From NCBI RefSeq assembly GCF_040529045.1, contig NZ_CP131914.1, positions 2,030,501 through 2,094,500 on the forward strand: a DNA stretch of 64,000 nucleotides. Reading direction: 5' to 3'. The translations under genes were made by a program, and so were the position numbers. The number at the start of each line of letters is the position of its first letter. Position 1 is the first letter of the stretch. Below the pieces are notes generated by a model. It searched no databases. It was given only the letters and a program-made list of their open reading frames with translations, and had not been told where the DNA came from. Of the stretch, positions 8,345-19,030 are shown piece after piece. The stretch comes from Xanthomonas indica (GTDB lineage Bacteria; Pseudomonadota; Gammaproteobacteria; Xanthomonadales; Xanthomonadaceae).

Positions 8345-9142
8345 ATGAGCGAGCATGCGATGTATTTCACCGGCGACGAGGACGCCGCGATGCAGGCGGC
8401 CTACATCGCCGCCCGCGGGACGTTCAAGTTCTTCTGGCGCGAACTGTCCTGGGAGTACCGGCGCATCGTGCCGGGGCTGGAAATGGCGGCGGTCAAGTTC
8501 GCATTCGCGACCGATGCCGGCGATCCCGAGGCGCCGCCGTTCGAACACATGTGGGTCGGCGACGTGCAGTTCGATGGCGAGACCGTCTCCGGCACGCTGC
8601 TCAACGATCCGCACGACATCGCGTCGCTGCAGGCCGGCGCCGAGGTGGCCTTGCCGTTCGCCGAACTGGAGGACTGGATGTACGTCATCGGCGGCAAGGT
8701 CTATGGCGGCTACACCATCGACGCGCAGCGGCGCGAGATGGCGGCCGACGAGCGCGCAGAACACGATGCGGCCTGGGGACTGGAATTCGGTCCGCCCGGG
8801 CAGGTGCAGCTGGTGCCGTCGCCGACGCAGGCGCCGGACGACGGCGCCGCCGCCGACGCGGCTGCCGAACTGTCGCTGCGCGAGCACCCGATGAGCGAGA
8901 ACATTGCGCCGCGCATCGACGAGAATCTGCGCAGCCACCCCGAGGCGGTGCATGCGCGTGACGGGCAGGGCTGGACGCTGTTGCAGCGCGACGCGCTGGC
9001 CGGCAACTACCAGCCGGTGGCGTTGCTGCTGCAGCATGGCGCCGACCCGTCGCTGCGCACGCCGCAGGGACGGACGGCGCTGGAGTTGGCGCAGCACATG
9101 GGCTGGCCGCGCATCGTGCAGTTGTTGCAGCAGGCCGGCTGA
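8345..9142 (+). CDS. DUF2314 (YegJ-like) and ankyrin-repeat protein
   Basis: 265 residues. The N-terminal 140 or so ([36 protein letters not shown], then [22 protein letters not shown]) fit the DUF2314 domain, whose biochemical role is unknown. An acidic Ala/Asp-rich linker follows ([16 protein letters not shown]). The last 80 residues hold ankyrin-like helices: [44 protein letters not shown]. No signal peptide, so probably cytosolic. A protein-binding role via the ankyrin part is inferred. It lies 91 nt after ffh and one nucleotide before the nitronate monooxygenase gene, so the latter is probably co-transcribed. Confidence 0.85.
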   Translation: MSEHAMYFTGDEDAAMQAAYIAARGTFKFFWRELSWEYRRIVPGLEMAAVKFAFATDAGDPEAPPFEHMWVGDVQFDGETVSGTLLNDPHDIASLQAGAEVALPFAELEDWMYVIGGKVYGGYTIDAQRREMAADERAEHDAAWGLEFGPPGQVQLVPSPTQAPDDGAAADAAAELSLREHPMSENIAPRIDENLRSHPEAVHARDGQGWTLLQRDALAGNYQPVALLLQHGADPSLRTPQGRTALELAQHMGWPRIVQLLQQAG

Positions 9143-9143
9143 G

Positions 9144-10232
9144 ATGGTGCCGTCGCCACGCCCGGACTCCGCGGCGCAGGCGAGGGCGCTGCAGTTCTGC
9201 GAGCGCTTCGGCCTGCGCCTGCCGATCCTGCTCAGCCCCATGGCCGGCGCTTGCCCGGTGCCGCTGTCGGCCGCGGTCGCCGCGGCCGGCGGTATGGGTG
9301 CGATGGGCGCGGTGCTGTCCGCGCCGCAGGACATCGAGGCGTGGATGGATGCGTTCCGCGCCGCCGGTGGCGGGCCGGCGCAGGTCAACCTGTGGGTGCC
9401 GGATCCGCCGCCCGCGCGCGATGCCGCCGCCGAGGCCGACGTGCGCGCCTTTCTCGCTGCCTGGGGCCCGCCGGTCGCGGCGGCCGCCGGCGATGCGGCG
9501 CCGGCCGATTTCGATGCCCAGTTCGAGGCCCTGCTCGCGGCGCGCCCGGCGGTGGCCTCCTCGATCATGGGCCTGTTCCGGCCGGACCAGGTGCAGCGCC
9601 TGCAGCAGGCCGGGATCGCCTGGTTCGCCTGCGCCACCACCCTGGACGAGGCGCTGGCCGCGCAGGCCGCCGGCGCCGATGCGGTGGTCGCGCAGGGCGC
9701 CGAGGCCGGCGGCCACCGTGGCGCCTTCGCCGCGGACCGTGCCGAGCGGCAGCTGACCGGGCTGTTTGCGCTGCTGCCACGGCTGGCCGATCGTCTGCAG
9801 ATCCCGGTGATCGCCGCCGGCGGCATCGGCGACGGCCGCGGCATCGCCGCCGCGCTGACCCTGGGCGCGAGCGCGGTGCAGATCGGCACCGCCTTCCTGC
9901 GTACCCCCGAGGCGGCGCTGGCGCCGGCCTGGGCGGCCGCGTTGGCCCAGGCCGAACCCGAGCAGACCACGCTGACCCGCGCCTTCTCCGGTCGCCTGGG
10001 CCGGGCGCTGGTCACCGACTACGTGCGCGCCGCCGCCGCGCCGGACGCACCGCCGCCGCGGCCGTACCCGGTACAGCGTGCGCTGACCGCGCCGATGCGC
10101 CAGGCCGCGCAGCGTGCCGACCGCCTCGCGGCGATGCAGGCCTGGGCGGGGCAGTCGGCATGGATGGCGCCGGCCGAGCCGGTGGCGGCGCTGCTGACGC
10201 GCTGGTGGGCACAGGCGCAGGCCTTGTCGTGA
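9144..10232 (+). CDS. Nitronate monooxygenase family flavoprotein
   Basis: 362-residue FMN enzyme of the NMO / 2-nitropropane dioxygenase family, a TIM barrel that oxidises alkyl nitronates. Motifs: [30 protein letters not shown] at the N-terminus, [37 protein letters not shown] in the middle (catalytic-type His in GGHRG), and FMN phosphate-binding [31 protein letters not shown]. The ATG was chosen because it starts one base after the upstream stop (TGA-G-ATG) and gives the usual N-terminus. It overlaps the next gene by 4 nt (GTGA), so the two are translationally coupled. True substrate not known. Confidence 0.9.
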   Translation: MVPSPRPDSAAQARALQFCERFGLRLPILLSPMAGACPVPLSAAVAAAGGMGAMGAVLSAPQDIEAWMDAFRAAGGGPAQVNLWVPDPPPARDAAAEADVRAFLAAWGPPVAAAAGDAAPADFDAQFEALLAARPAVASSIMGLFRPDQVQRLQQAGIAWFACATTLDEALAAQAAGADAVVAQGAEAGGHRGAFAADRAERQLTGLFALLPRLADRLQIPVIAAGGIGDGRGIAAALTLGASAVQIGTAFLRTPEAALAPAWAAALAQAEPEQTTLTRAFSGRLGRALVTDYVRAAAAPDAPPPRPYPVQRALTAPMRQAAQRADRLAAMQAWAGQSAWMAPAEPVAALLTRWWAQAQALS

Positions 10233-11029
10233 GCGCACAGGTTTTTCACCACGGGCAGCCTGCGCCGGCCGAGCTGCTGGCCGCGGCCGCCCTGGTGAAC
10301 TATGGGCATTTCAGCACCATGCAGGTCCGCGGCGGCGGCGTACGCGGGCTCGAGCTGCATCTGCAGCGGCTGCAGCAGGCCAACGCCGCGCTGTTCGGCA
10401 GCACGTTGCCCGCCGATCGCGTGCGCGACGCACTGCGGGCGGCGCTGGCCGCGTTCGGCAGCGGCGATGCGTCGCTGCGCATCACGGTGGTCGCGCCGGC
10501 CTTCTCGTTGCGTCGGGCCGCCGACGACTGCGCGGTGGAACTGCTGGTATCGCTGGCGGAACCGGCGCAGGCCGAGGCGGCACCGCTGCGCCTGCGCAGC
10601 AGCGTGTTCGCGCGCGAGGCGCCGCAGTTCAAGCACGTCGGCACGTTCGGCGCATTCCAGCAGCGCCGCCTGGCACTGCAGGCCGGCGCCGACGATGCGT
10701 TGTTCGTGGACGCACAGGGGCAGGTGGCCGAGGGGCCGACCTGGAACCTGGGGCTGTGGGACGGGGCCTGCCTGCACTGGCCGCAGGCGCCGGCGCTGCG
10801 CGGCACCCAGCAGCGGTTGCTGCAGGCGGGCCTGGCCCAACTCGGCGTGGCGCAGCGCGAGCGGCCGCTGTTGCTGCAGGAACTCGGGGCGGACGTGGCC
10901 GCCTTCACCTGCAATGCCCGCGGGCAGCAGGCGGTGGCAGCGGTGGACGGGCGCGCGCTGCGCCCGGCCGAGGAGTTGCTGGCCCTGCTGGAGCAGGCAC
11001 TGCGCACCCAGCCCTGGCAGGCGATCTAG
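10229..11029 (+). CDS. Class IV PLP aminotransferase (PabC/BCAT-like)
   Basis: 266 residues starting at a GTG that overlaps the stop of the preceding gene. Fold-type IV features: [36 protein letters not shown] near the N-terminus, the candidate PLP lysine in [32 protein letters not shown] (E-x4-N pattern) and the C-terminal [16 protein letters not shown]. This is the family of aminodeoxychorismate lyase (PabC), D-amino acid and branched-chain aminotransferases. The usual pabC setting (mltG, tmk, holB) is absent. Coupling to a nitronate monooxygenase suggests a distinct role, not resolvable by eye. Confidence 0.85.
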   Translation: MSAQVFHHGQPAPAELLAAAALVNYGHFSTMQVRGGGVRGLELHLQRLQQANAALFGSTLPADRVRDALRAALAAFGSGDASLRITVVAPAFSLRRAADDCAVELLVSLAEPAQAEAAPLRLRSSVFAREAPQFKHVGTFGAFQQRRLALQAGADDALFVDAQGQVAEGPTWNLGLWDGACLHWPQAPALRGTQQRLLQAGLAQLGVAQRERPLLLQELGADVAAFTCNARGQQAVAAVDGRALRPAEELLALLEQALRTQPWQAI

Positions 11030-11072
11030 GCGGCTCAAGAGGCATCTCGCGGCCATCGGCACCGCTTCTGGC

Positions 11073-11100
11073 GATCCCCAATCCCGGATCCCCAATCCCT
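11073..11100. repeat. Four tandem C-rich heptamers
   Basis: GATCCCC-AATCCCG-GATCCCC-AATCCCT in perfect 7-nt phase, between the aminotransferase stop and the rpsP promoter. Member of the heptamer family found at seven further junctions in the window. No G-rich partner arm is seen here. Confidence 0.85.
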
Positions 11101-11121
11101 TGCCGCGTCAGCGGCAATGAC

Positions 11122-11150
11122 TTGGCAGCGTCGGGGACGGTCGCTATACT
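11122..11150 (+). promoter_or_regulatory. Sigma-70 promoter of the rpsP operon
   Basis: TTGGCA, a 17-nt spacer, then TATACT. The predicted leader to the rpsP start at 11201 is about 45 nt. Spacing and sequence are close to consensus, as expected for a ribosomal protein operon. Confidence 0.8.
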
Positions 11151-11200
11151 CGTCGGTTCACCGCGCCATCCTGGCGACTGGGCAACACCGGAAACTCACC

Positions 11201-11461
11201 ATGGTCAAGATTCGCCTTACCCGTGGCGGCGCCAAGAAGCGCCCCTTCTACCACATCATCGTCACCGACGTGCGCAGCGCGCGCGACGGCCGCAACATCG
11301 AACGCGTCGGTTACTACAACCCGGTCGCCCAGGGCGCCGAGCCGCGCGTGGTGCTGGACCTGGCCCGCGTCGATCATTGGGTGTCCAATGGCGCGCAGCT
11401 GACCGACAAGGTGCGCAACCTGTACAAGGAAGCCACCAAGAACCAGGCCGCCGCGGCCTGA
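11201..11461 (+). CDS. rpsP: 30S ribosomal protein S16
   Basis: 86-residue small-subunit protein needed for 30S assembly. It begins [19 protein letters not shown] and contains [16 protein letters not shown], both diagnostic for S16. First gene of the rpsP-rimM-trmD-rplS operon. A stem-loop lies between it and rimM. Confidence 0.98.
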   Translation: MVKIRLTRGGAKKRPFYHIIVTDVRSARDGRNIERVGYYNPVAQGAEPRVVLDLARVDHWVSNGAQLTDKVRNLYKEATKNQAAAA

Positions 11462-11467
11462 TTCCGC

Positions 11468-11498
11468 GGGCCGCGCCGAGTGCGCGGCCCTTGCGTTT
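11468..11498 (+). terminator. Stem-loop between rpsP and rimM (partial terminator)
   Basis: GGGCCGCG and CGCGGCCC arms (8 bp) with a 7-nt loop, followed by the T-rich TTGCGTTT. It fills the gap between rpsP and rimM. It may reduce read-through so that S16 is made in excess over RimM and TrmD (inference). Confidence 0.55.
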
Positions 11499-11504
11499 GC
11501 CCCG

Positions 11505-12017
11505 ATGAAAGACAGCCAGCGCCGCATCCTGCTCGGTCGGGTCCTCGGCGCGTTCGGCATCCGTGGCGAGGCCAAGCTCGAGTCCTGGACCGAGCCGCGC
11601 CTCGCCATTTTCCGTTATCAGCCCTGGATCGTGCGCAAGCCCGACGGCAGCGAGAGCAGCCTCACCGGCGTGCGCGGCCGCGAATCCGGCAAGTACCTGA
11701 TCGCCACGCTGCCCGAGGTCACCGACCGCGACGCGGTGGAAGCCCTGCGCGGCACCGAGATCTACGTGGCGCGCAGCAGCCTGCCGCCGCCGCGCCCGGA
11801 CGAGTACTACTGGGTGGACCTGGAAGGCCTGGACGTGCGCACCGTCGACGGCGTGGCGCTGGGGCAGGTGTCGCACCTGTTCTCCACCGGCGCCAACGAC
11901 GTGCTGGTGGTGCGCGGCGACCGCGAGCGGCTGGTGCCGTTCGTGCAGCCGGACTACATCAAGTCGGTGGATTTCGAGGCCAACCTGGTCGTGGTCGACT
12001 GGGACCCCGAGTTCTGA
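11505..12017 (+). CDS. rimM: Ribosome maturation factor RimM
   Basis: 170-residue 16S rRNA processing factor that binds S19 and helps 30S head assembly. N-terminal domain: [33 protein letters not shown]. The C-terminal PRC-barrel domain includes [27 protein letters not shown] and ends [28 protein letters not shown]. Length is normal. Second gene of the S16 operon. Confidence 0.97.
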   Translation: MKDSQRRILLGRVLGAFGIRGEAKLESWTEPRLAIFRYQPWIVRKPDGSESSLTGVRGRESGKYLIATLPEVTDRDAVEALRGTEIYVARSSLPPPRPDEYYWVDLEGLDVRTVDGVALGQVSHLFSTGANDVLVVRGDRERLVPFVQPDYIKSVDFEANLVVVDWDPEF

Positions 12018-12057
12018 GCGATGCGGCCATGCGGCCGCTTTGGCTTTTGCTTTTCCC

Positions 12058-12084
12058 ATTCCTCATTCCCGACTCCCATTCCCA
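12058..12084. repeat. C-rich heptamer array before trmD
   Basis: ATTCCTC-ATTCCCG-ACTCCC-ATTCCCA, ending 5 nt before the trmD ATG. It occupies the position where a Shine-Dalgarno would be, and none is seen. Confidence 0.85.
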
Positions 12085-12089
12085 GCCTC

Positions 12090-12872
12090 ATGCGCATCGA
12101 CGTCATCAGCCTGTTCCCCGAGTTCGTCGCCCAGTGCGCCGGGTTCGGCGTGGTCGGGCGTGCGCAGGAGCGGGCGTTGCTGGAGCTGCACGGCTGGAAC
12201 CCGCGCGACTATGCCAGCGGCGGCTACCGCAAGGTCGACGACCGCCCGTTCGGCGGCGGCCCCGGCATGGTGATGATGATCGAGCCGCTGCAGGCCTGCC
12301 TTGAGGCGGTGCGCGCGGCCGATCCGCAGCCGGCGCCGCTGATCTACCTGAGCCCGCAGGGGCAGCCGCTGACCCAGGCCAAGGCCCGCGAACTGGCTGC
12401 ATTGCCGCGGCTGCTGCTGCTGTGCGGGCGCTACGAAGGCGTGGACGAGCGCTTCGTCGCCGCTGCGGTGGACGAGGAGATCTCGATCGGCGACTACGTG
12501 CTGTCCGGCGGCGAACTGGCCGCGGCGGTGCTGGTGGATGCGGTGACCCGGCTGCAGGAGGGGGCGCTGAACGACGCCGAATCCGCCGCTCAGGACAGTT
12601 TCGAGGGGCCGGACGGCCTGCTCGACTGCCCGCACTACACCCATCCGCGCGAACACGCGCTGGGCGAGGTGCCGGCGGTGCTGCGTTCCGGCAATCATGC
12701 CGCGATCGCGCGCTGGCGGCGCATGCAGGCGCTGGGGCGGACCTGGCTGCGGCGCCCGGAACTGCTGGACGAGGCGGCGCTGAGTGCGGCCGACCGCCGT
12801 CTGCTGCAGGAATTCCGCCAGGAGCGGGAGGCGGCCCTGGCCGCCGAACAGGAAAATCCACCCAGGCCCTAG
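12090..12872 (+). CDS. trmD: tRNA (guanine37-N1)-methyltransferase TrmD
   Basis: 260-residue SPOUT methyltransferase that makes m1G37 in tRNAs, preventing +1 frameshifting. It starts [12 protein letters not shown]. The SAM-binding trefoil knot region shows [26 protein letters not shown] and [23 protein letters not shown]. The catalytic-type Asp lies in [18 protein letters not shown]. The ATG follows a run of C-rich heptamers with no Shine-Dalgarno, which is unusual for this gene. Third gene of the operon; rplS has its own candidate promoter near the trmD stop. Confidence 0.97.
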   Translation: MRIDVISLFPEFVAQCAGFGVVGRAQERALLELHGWNPRDYASGGYRKVDDRPFGGGPGMVMMIEPLQACLEAVRAADPQPAPLIYLSPQGQPLTQAKARELAALPRLLLLCGRYEGVDERFVAAAVDEEISIGDYVLSGGELAAAVLVDAVTRLQEGALNDAESAAQDSFEGPDGLLDCPHYTHPREHALGEVPAVLRSGNHAAIARWRRMQALGRTWLRRPELLDEAALSAADRRLLQEFRQEREAALAAEQENPPRP

Positions 12873-12898
12873 CCATGGCCGCCGGGCTGGGTTAAAAT
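12870..12898 (+). promoter_or_regulatory. Candidate promoter for rplS
   Basis: TAGCCA, a 17-nt spacer, then TAAAAT (followed by GCCCGG), overlapping the trmD stop codon. The leader to rplS would be about 100 nt. It would uncouple L19 output from trmD. Confidence 0.45.
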
Positions 12899-13003
12899 GC
12901 CCGGCTTTCCGGCCAGTGCGTTCCGTGCTTGGCCCATCCGATATCGCGCAATCGCCGTGCGGCGACTGCCGGACCACCTCACCAGACACAAGCGGTGCCC
13001 ACC

Positions 13004-13420
13004 ATGAGCAAGCTCAACAAGACCATCCTGGCCGACTTCGAAGCCGCCCAGATCCAGCGCAAGCTGCCGGAGTTCAACCAGGGCGACACCGTCGTCGTCA
13101 ACGTCAAGGTGAAGGAAGGCAACCGCGAGCGCGTGCAGGCCTACGAAGGCGTGGTGATCGGCACCAAGAACGCCGGCCTGAACTCCTCGTTCACCGTGCG
13201 CAAGATCTCGCACGGCTACGGCGTCGAGCGCGTGTTCCAGACCCACAGCGCCACCATCGACTCGGTCGAAGTGAAGCGCCGCGGCAAGGTCCGCGCCGGC
13301 AAGCTGTACTACCTGCGCGGCCTGGAAGGCAAGGCCGCCCGCATCAAGGAAGATCTGGCCGCCGCTGCGCAGGCCAAGGTCGCGCGCCAGGCCGCTGCGG
13401 CCGCCGCCAAGGCCGAGTAA
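13004..13420 (+). CDS. rplS: 50S ribosomal protein L19
   Basis: 138 residues. L19 lies at the 30S-50S interface. Diagnostic stretches: [51 protein letters not shown] and [27 protein letters not shown]. It has an Ala/Lys-rich C-terminal tail of about 20 residues ([20 protein letters not shown]), longer than the E. coli protein. The start is the ATG in frame with MSKLNKTIL; the leader has no long Shine-Dalgarno. Last gene of the block, followed by a terminator-like hairpin. Confidence 0.97.
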   Translation: MSKLNKTILADFEAAQIQRKLPEFNQGDTVVVNVKVKEGNRERVQAYEGVVIGTKNAGLNSSFTVRKISHGYGVERVFQTHSATIDSVEVKRRGKVRAGKLYYLRGLEGKAARIKEDLAAAAQAKVARQAAAAAAKAE

Positions 13421-13448
13421 TCCCGGCGACCCTCGGGTCGCTGCCGCA

Positions 13449-13476
13449 ACGGCCGCCTTCGGGCGGCCGTTTGCGT
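13449..13476 (+). terminator. Terminator after rplS
   Basis: ACGGCCGCC-TTCG-GGCGGCCGT stem-loop followed by TTGCGT/TTG. Strong stem, modest T-run. It follows the rplS stop by 28 nt. Confidence 0.8.
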
Positions 13477-13561
13477 TTGGGGGATGGCAGCATGTGCGCC
13501 GTGGCCCGTGCTGCATTCAGTCCCAGCGCTGTTTTCAACCGACGCCGCGCGCGATGCCTTC

Positions 13562-13672
13562 GTAGGAGCGGCTTCAGCCGCGACCAGGTATTTCCAGAGC
13601 CGCTCGCCGTCGAGCGCCTGCGTCCTTCTTGACGATGGTCGGCGGCCTGGTCGCGGCTGAAGCCGCTCCTAC
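13562..13672. repeat. GTAG-type REP pair flanking a 57-nt spacer
   Basis: A forward unit at 13562-13588 and the reverse unit at 13646-13672 form a 27-bp inverted repeat with identical arms. It lies between rplS and the convergent MATE gene. The interval 13421-13716 holds no gene. Confidence 0.9.
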
Positions 13673-13716
13673 AAATGGGGGGATCCGACGGCAAGTCATT
13701 GCCGCCGCCCAGGCGC

Positions 13717-15177
13717 TCAGCGCGCCGGATCCTGCGCCACCGCCACGTCGGCGACCGGTGCCGGCGGTTGCGCCGGCACTTCCGCCGGATGCGCCACGGT
13801 TTCCGGCCGCGAGGGCGCCAGCATCCGTGCCTTGCGCCAGTTGCCCCAGCGGTAATACGCCAGCGACAGCAGCATCGCGCAGGTGGCGCTGGTCGGGAAA
13901 CTCCACCACACCGCGTCCACGCCCAACTGCGGCTGCAGCAACTGGGCGAACGGCACGCGGATGCCCCACAGCGACAGCGCCAGGATCAGCAGCGGCGGGA
14001 TCACCGCGCCGGTGGCGCGGACCACGCCGGAGATCACGAAGGTGACGCCGAAGAACAGGAACGACCACACCGCGATGTGGTTGAGATGGCGCGCGATCTC
14101 CAGTGCTGCGCTGTGCGGCGGCAGGAACAGCGCCAGGGTCCAGCGGTCGAACAGGATCAGCGGCGCGATCAGCGCGCCGGTCAGCAGGAAGTTGAACAGC
14201 ACGCCCTTGCGCGCGGTGGCCGCGACCCGGTCCCAGCGCTGCGCGCCGACGTTCTGCGCGGCCATCGACGAGCAGGCCGCGCCGATCGCCATCGCCGGCA
14301 TCTGCAGGTAGGCCCACAGCTGCAGCGCCGCGCCGTAGGCGGCGGAGGTGTCGGTGCCGTAGCCGTTGACCAGCGAGATCATCACGATCATCGCCAGCGA
14401 GATCAGCACCATCTGCAGCCCCATCGGTACGCCCTTGACGATCAGCGCGCGCAGGATCGGCAGGTCGAGCCGGAACAGCCGCGCGTCGCGGCGGCCCAGC
14501 CACAGGACGTGGCGCTTGTGGCGCAGGTACAGCAGCAACCCGGTCAGCGACACCGCCTGCGCGATCAAGGTGGCCCAGGCCGCCCCGGCGATGCCCAGCT
14601 TGGGGAACGGGCCCAGCCCGAACAGCAGCAGCGGGTTGAAGCCGATGTCCAGCACCACCGACAGCAGCAGGAAGCGGAACGGCGTGCGCGAATCGCCGGT
14701 GCCGCGCAGCGCCGCCGACAGGAACGCGAAGGTGTACAGCAGCGGCATCGCCAGGAAGATCACCCGCAGGTAGGCCTCGGCCAGCGGCAGCGACGCCGCC
14801 GGCGTGCCCATCGCCGCCAGCAGGTGCCGCGCCAGCCACCAGCCGCCGGCGGCGATCAGCACCGAGATGCCGATGAAGAAGGTGGCGCTGGTGCCCATCA
14901 CCCGTCGCGCCTGGGCCACGTCGCCGCGGCCCATCGCTTGGCCGATCAGGATGGTGGCGGCCATGCCGATGCCGAACACCGAACCGATCAGGAAGAACAT
15001 GATGCTGTTGGCGTTGGCCGCCGCGGTGAGCGCCGCTTCGCCCAGGTAGCGGCCGATCCAGACGGCATTGACCGAGCCGTTGAGCGACTGCGCGATGTTG
15101 CCGGCCAGGATCGGCAGCGAGAACAGCAACAACTGGCGGCCGATCGGGCCTTCGGTCAGCGTGGCGGGCTTTTGCAT
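13717..15177 (-). CDS. MATE family multidrug/Na+ efflux transporter
   Basis: 486-residue inner membrane protein with about 12 membrane helices in two homologous halves, typical of MATE exporters that use Na+ or H+ gradients to expel cationic drugs. The N-terminus reads EGPIGRQLLLFSLPILAGNIAQSLNGSVNAVWIGRYLGEAALTAAANANSIMFFLIG, a clear MATE signature. The second half repeats it as LRALIVKGVPMGLQMVLISLAMIVMISLVNGYG. The cytosolic C-terminus is Ala/Pro-rich (about 30 residues). The start at MQKPATL was preferred over further upstream Met codons because it gives the normal N-terminus. Monocistronic between a REP pair and a non-coding stretch. Substrate unknown. Confidence 0.93.
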   Translation of the reverse strand: MQKPATLTEGPIGRQLLLFSLPILAGNIAQSLNGSVNAVWIGRYLGEAALTAAANANSIMFFLIGSVFGIGMAATILIGQAMGRGDVAQARRVMGTSATFFIGISVLIAAGGWWLARHLLAAMGTPAASLPLAEAYLRVIFLAMPLLYTFAFLSAALRGTGDSRTPFRFLLLSVVLDIGFNPLLLFGLGPFPKLGIAGAAWATLIAQAVSLTGLLLYLRHKRHVLWLGRRDARLFRLDLPILRALIVKGVPMGLQMVLISLAMIVMISLVNGYGTDTSAAYGAALQLWAYLQMPAMAIGAACSSMAAQNVGAQRWDRVAATARKGVLFNFLLTGALIAPLILFDRWTLALFLPPHSAALEIARHLNHIAVWSFLFFGVTFVISGVVRATGAVIPPLLILALSLWGIRVPFAQLLQPQLGVDAVWWSFPTSATCAMLLSLAYYRWGNWRKARMLAPSRPETVAHPAEVPAQPPAPVADVAVAQDPAR

Positions 15178-15651
15178 CGCGGGTCGGGATCGAGCGTGAG
15201 CCGGCCACACTAGCACCGACCGATGGCAGTGGGGCGATGGGCGAACCGCGGCCTGCAGCGTTCGTGCAGCAGGCGTGCATGGGCCGGGCCCTGGCCGCCT
15301 CATGACGCCTGGGCGCCATGCGCGGCGGCAGGCCCTGCTCGAGCCGTGCGTGGTCACGCGCTTGCGCCGAGGGTGGGAGCGCGCTCGCCACAGATCGCGT
15401 CATGCGCTCCTTGGGCGGGCGTGGATCGACGCGCGGACCGGCGTGTGACGATCGACCTGGGCAAGCCGCGCCCGGGCGCGCCTGCTCTCCCATTCTTCCC
15501 CGCCAACCCATTCATCCTGCAGGGACAGGTCATGGCGGGCGCCGTGCTTGTATTGACGCGACGGCATCGCCATCTGTGCGAAGAGATCAGTCGGCGCCAT
15601 GGCGTCCGATCCGCATCCCCCTCTGGCTGCCTGCAACCCCAACGCAAGTGG
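15178..15651. other. Non-coding stretch between MATE and Hsp15 genes
   Basis: 474 nt with no supported gene. The open frames here lack family features and ribosome sites. No REP or heptamer element was seen. It must contain the divergent promoters, but I could not pick out convincing boxes. Confidence 0.5.
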
Positions 15652-15666
15652 ATGTCGAGCAACGCA

Positions 15667-16074
15667 ATGAACGAATCTGTCGTGCAAGCTGCCGCGGTGC
15701 GCCTGGATGTCTGGCTGTGGGCCGCGCGCTTCTTCAAGACCCGCAGCCTGTCTAAGCAGGCGGTGGAAACCGGCAAGGTGGACGTGGCCGGGCAGCGGCC
15801 CAAGTCCTCGCGCGCGGTGCGCGTGGGCGAACAGTTGCGCGTGCAGCGCGGCGACGAGGTGTTCGAGATCCAGGTGCTGGGCTTGAGCGACACCCGCGGC
15901 CCGGCCAGCGTGGCGCAGGCGCTGTACCAGGAGAGCGAGGCCTCGCGCGAACGCCGCGCGCAACTGCGCGCGCAGCGCAGCGCCGAGCGCAACGGCTACC
16001 AGGCCCCGGACGGCAAACCCGACAAGCGCGCCCGCCGCCTGATCCGCGCGCTCGGCGACCTGGACGCGTTGTAG
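15667..16074 (+). CDS. hslR: Hsp15-like S4-domain RNA-binding protein
   Basis: About 135 residues. The S4 domain occupies residues 10-60: RLDVWLWAARFFKTRSLSKQAVETGKVDVAGQRPKSSRAVRVGEQLRVQ. The tail is basic, with RRAQLRAQRSAERNGYQAPDGKPDKRARRLIRAL, matching Hsp15 (HslR). That protein binds 50S subunits still carrying peptidyl-tRNA after failed translation and returns them to use. Two in-frame ATGs are possible, 15652 (MSSNAMNES) and 15667 (MNES). Neither has a strong Shine-Dalgarno, so the start is uncertain by five residues. Stands alone. Confidence 0.9.
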   Translation: MNESVVQAAAVRLDVWLWAARFFKTRSLSKQAVETGKVDVAGQRPKSSRAVRVGEQLRVQRGDEVFEIQVLGLSDTRGPASVAQALYQESEASRERRAQLRAQRSAERNGYQAPDGKPDKRARRLIRALGDLDAL

Positions 16075-16181
16075 CCGAGCTGGTGCCTTGCCGTGGGGCT
16101 GGCCGGCGCGCATGGGTGACGGGGTCGGCTGGGTGCGTGCACGCCGCCTGGGCTGTTGGTGCGGCGACGCTTTCGTAGTGC

Positions 16182-16313
16182 TGCGGTCGCGGCTGAAGCC
16201 GATCCTACGGCACGCTGACGGCACGCAGTTTATCCCTGGGGGAGCGACGTCAGTCGCGACGATCGAGGTCTGCCCGGGGTGGCCAGCAGTCGGGACTGAA
16301 GTCCCTCCCACAC
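16182..16313. repeat. Degenerate REP cluster
   Basis: GGTCGCGGCTGAAGCCGATCC then TAC at 16182-16208 is a reverse GTAG-type REP with one change in the stem. GAGCGACGTCAGTCGCGAC at 16234 and GTCGGGACTGAAGTCCCTCC then CAC ending near 16313 belong to the second REP subfamily also found at 63397-63639. Confidence 0.75.
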
Positions 16314-16424
16314 GTGCGATTCTGCCGTAATCGGCGACGCCGTCAGCCGCGGAACGATCCGCTGCCATCTCTGGCTCACGTCGATGCACCGCGGCCGCCA
16401 CCGACACTGGCGACATCGACGGAA

Positions 16425-16457
16425 ACGACAACGCCCCGGCGAGCGGGGCGTTGTCGT
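16425..16457 (-). terminator. Terminator after katG
   Basis: On the minus strand, ACGACAACGCCCCG and CGGGGCGTTGTCGT form a 14-bp stem around a 5-nt loop (CTCGC), followed by TTCC. It lies 19 nt past the katG stop. Confidence 0.8.
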
Positions 16458-16475
16458 GGAGCGAACGGTGTGGCG

Positions 16476-19030
<2,555 letters not shown>

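Larger units (their letters stand above)
16075..16475. other. Gene-free interval with degenerate REP units
   Basis: 401 nt between Hsp15 and the katG stop. It holds a single reverse REP unit (16182-16208), degenerate CGACGTCAGTCGCG and GGGACTGAAGTCCC hairpins (16230-16313) and the katG terminator. No gene was found. Confidence 0.6.
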
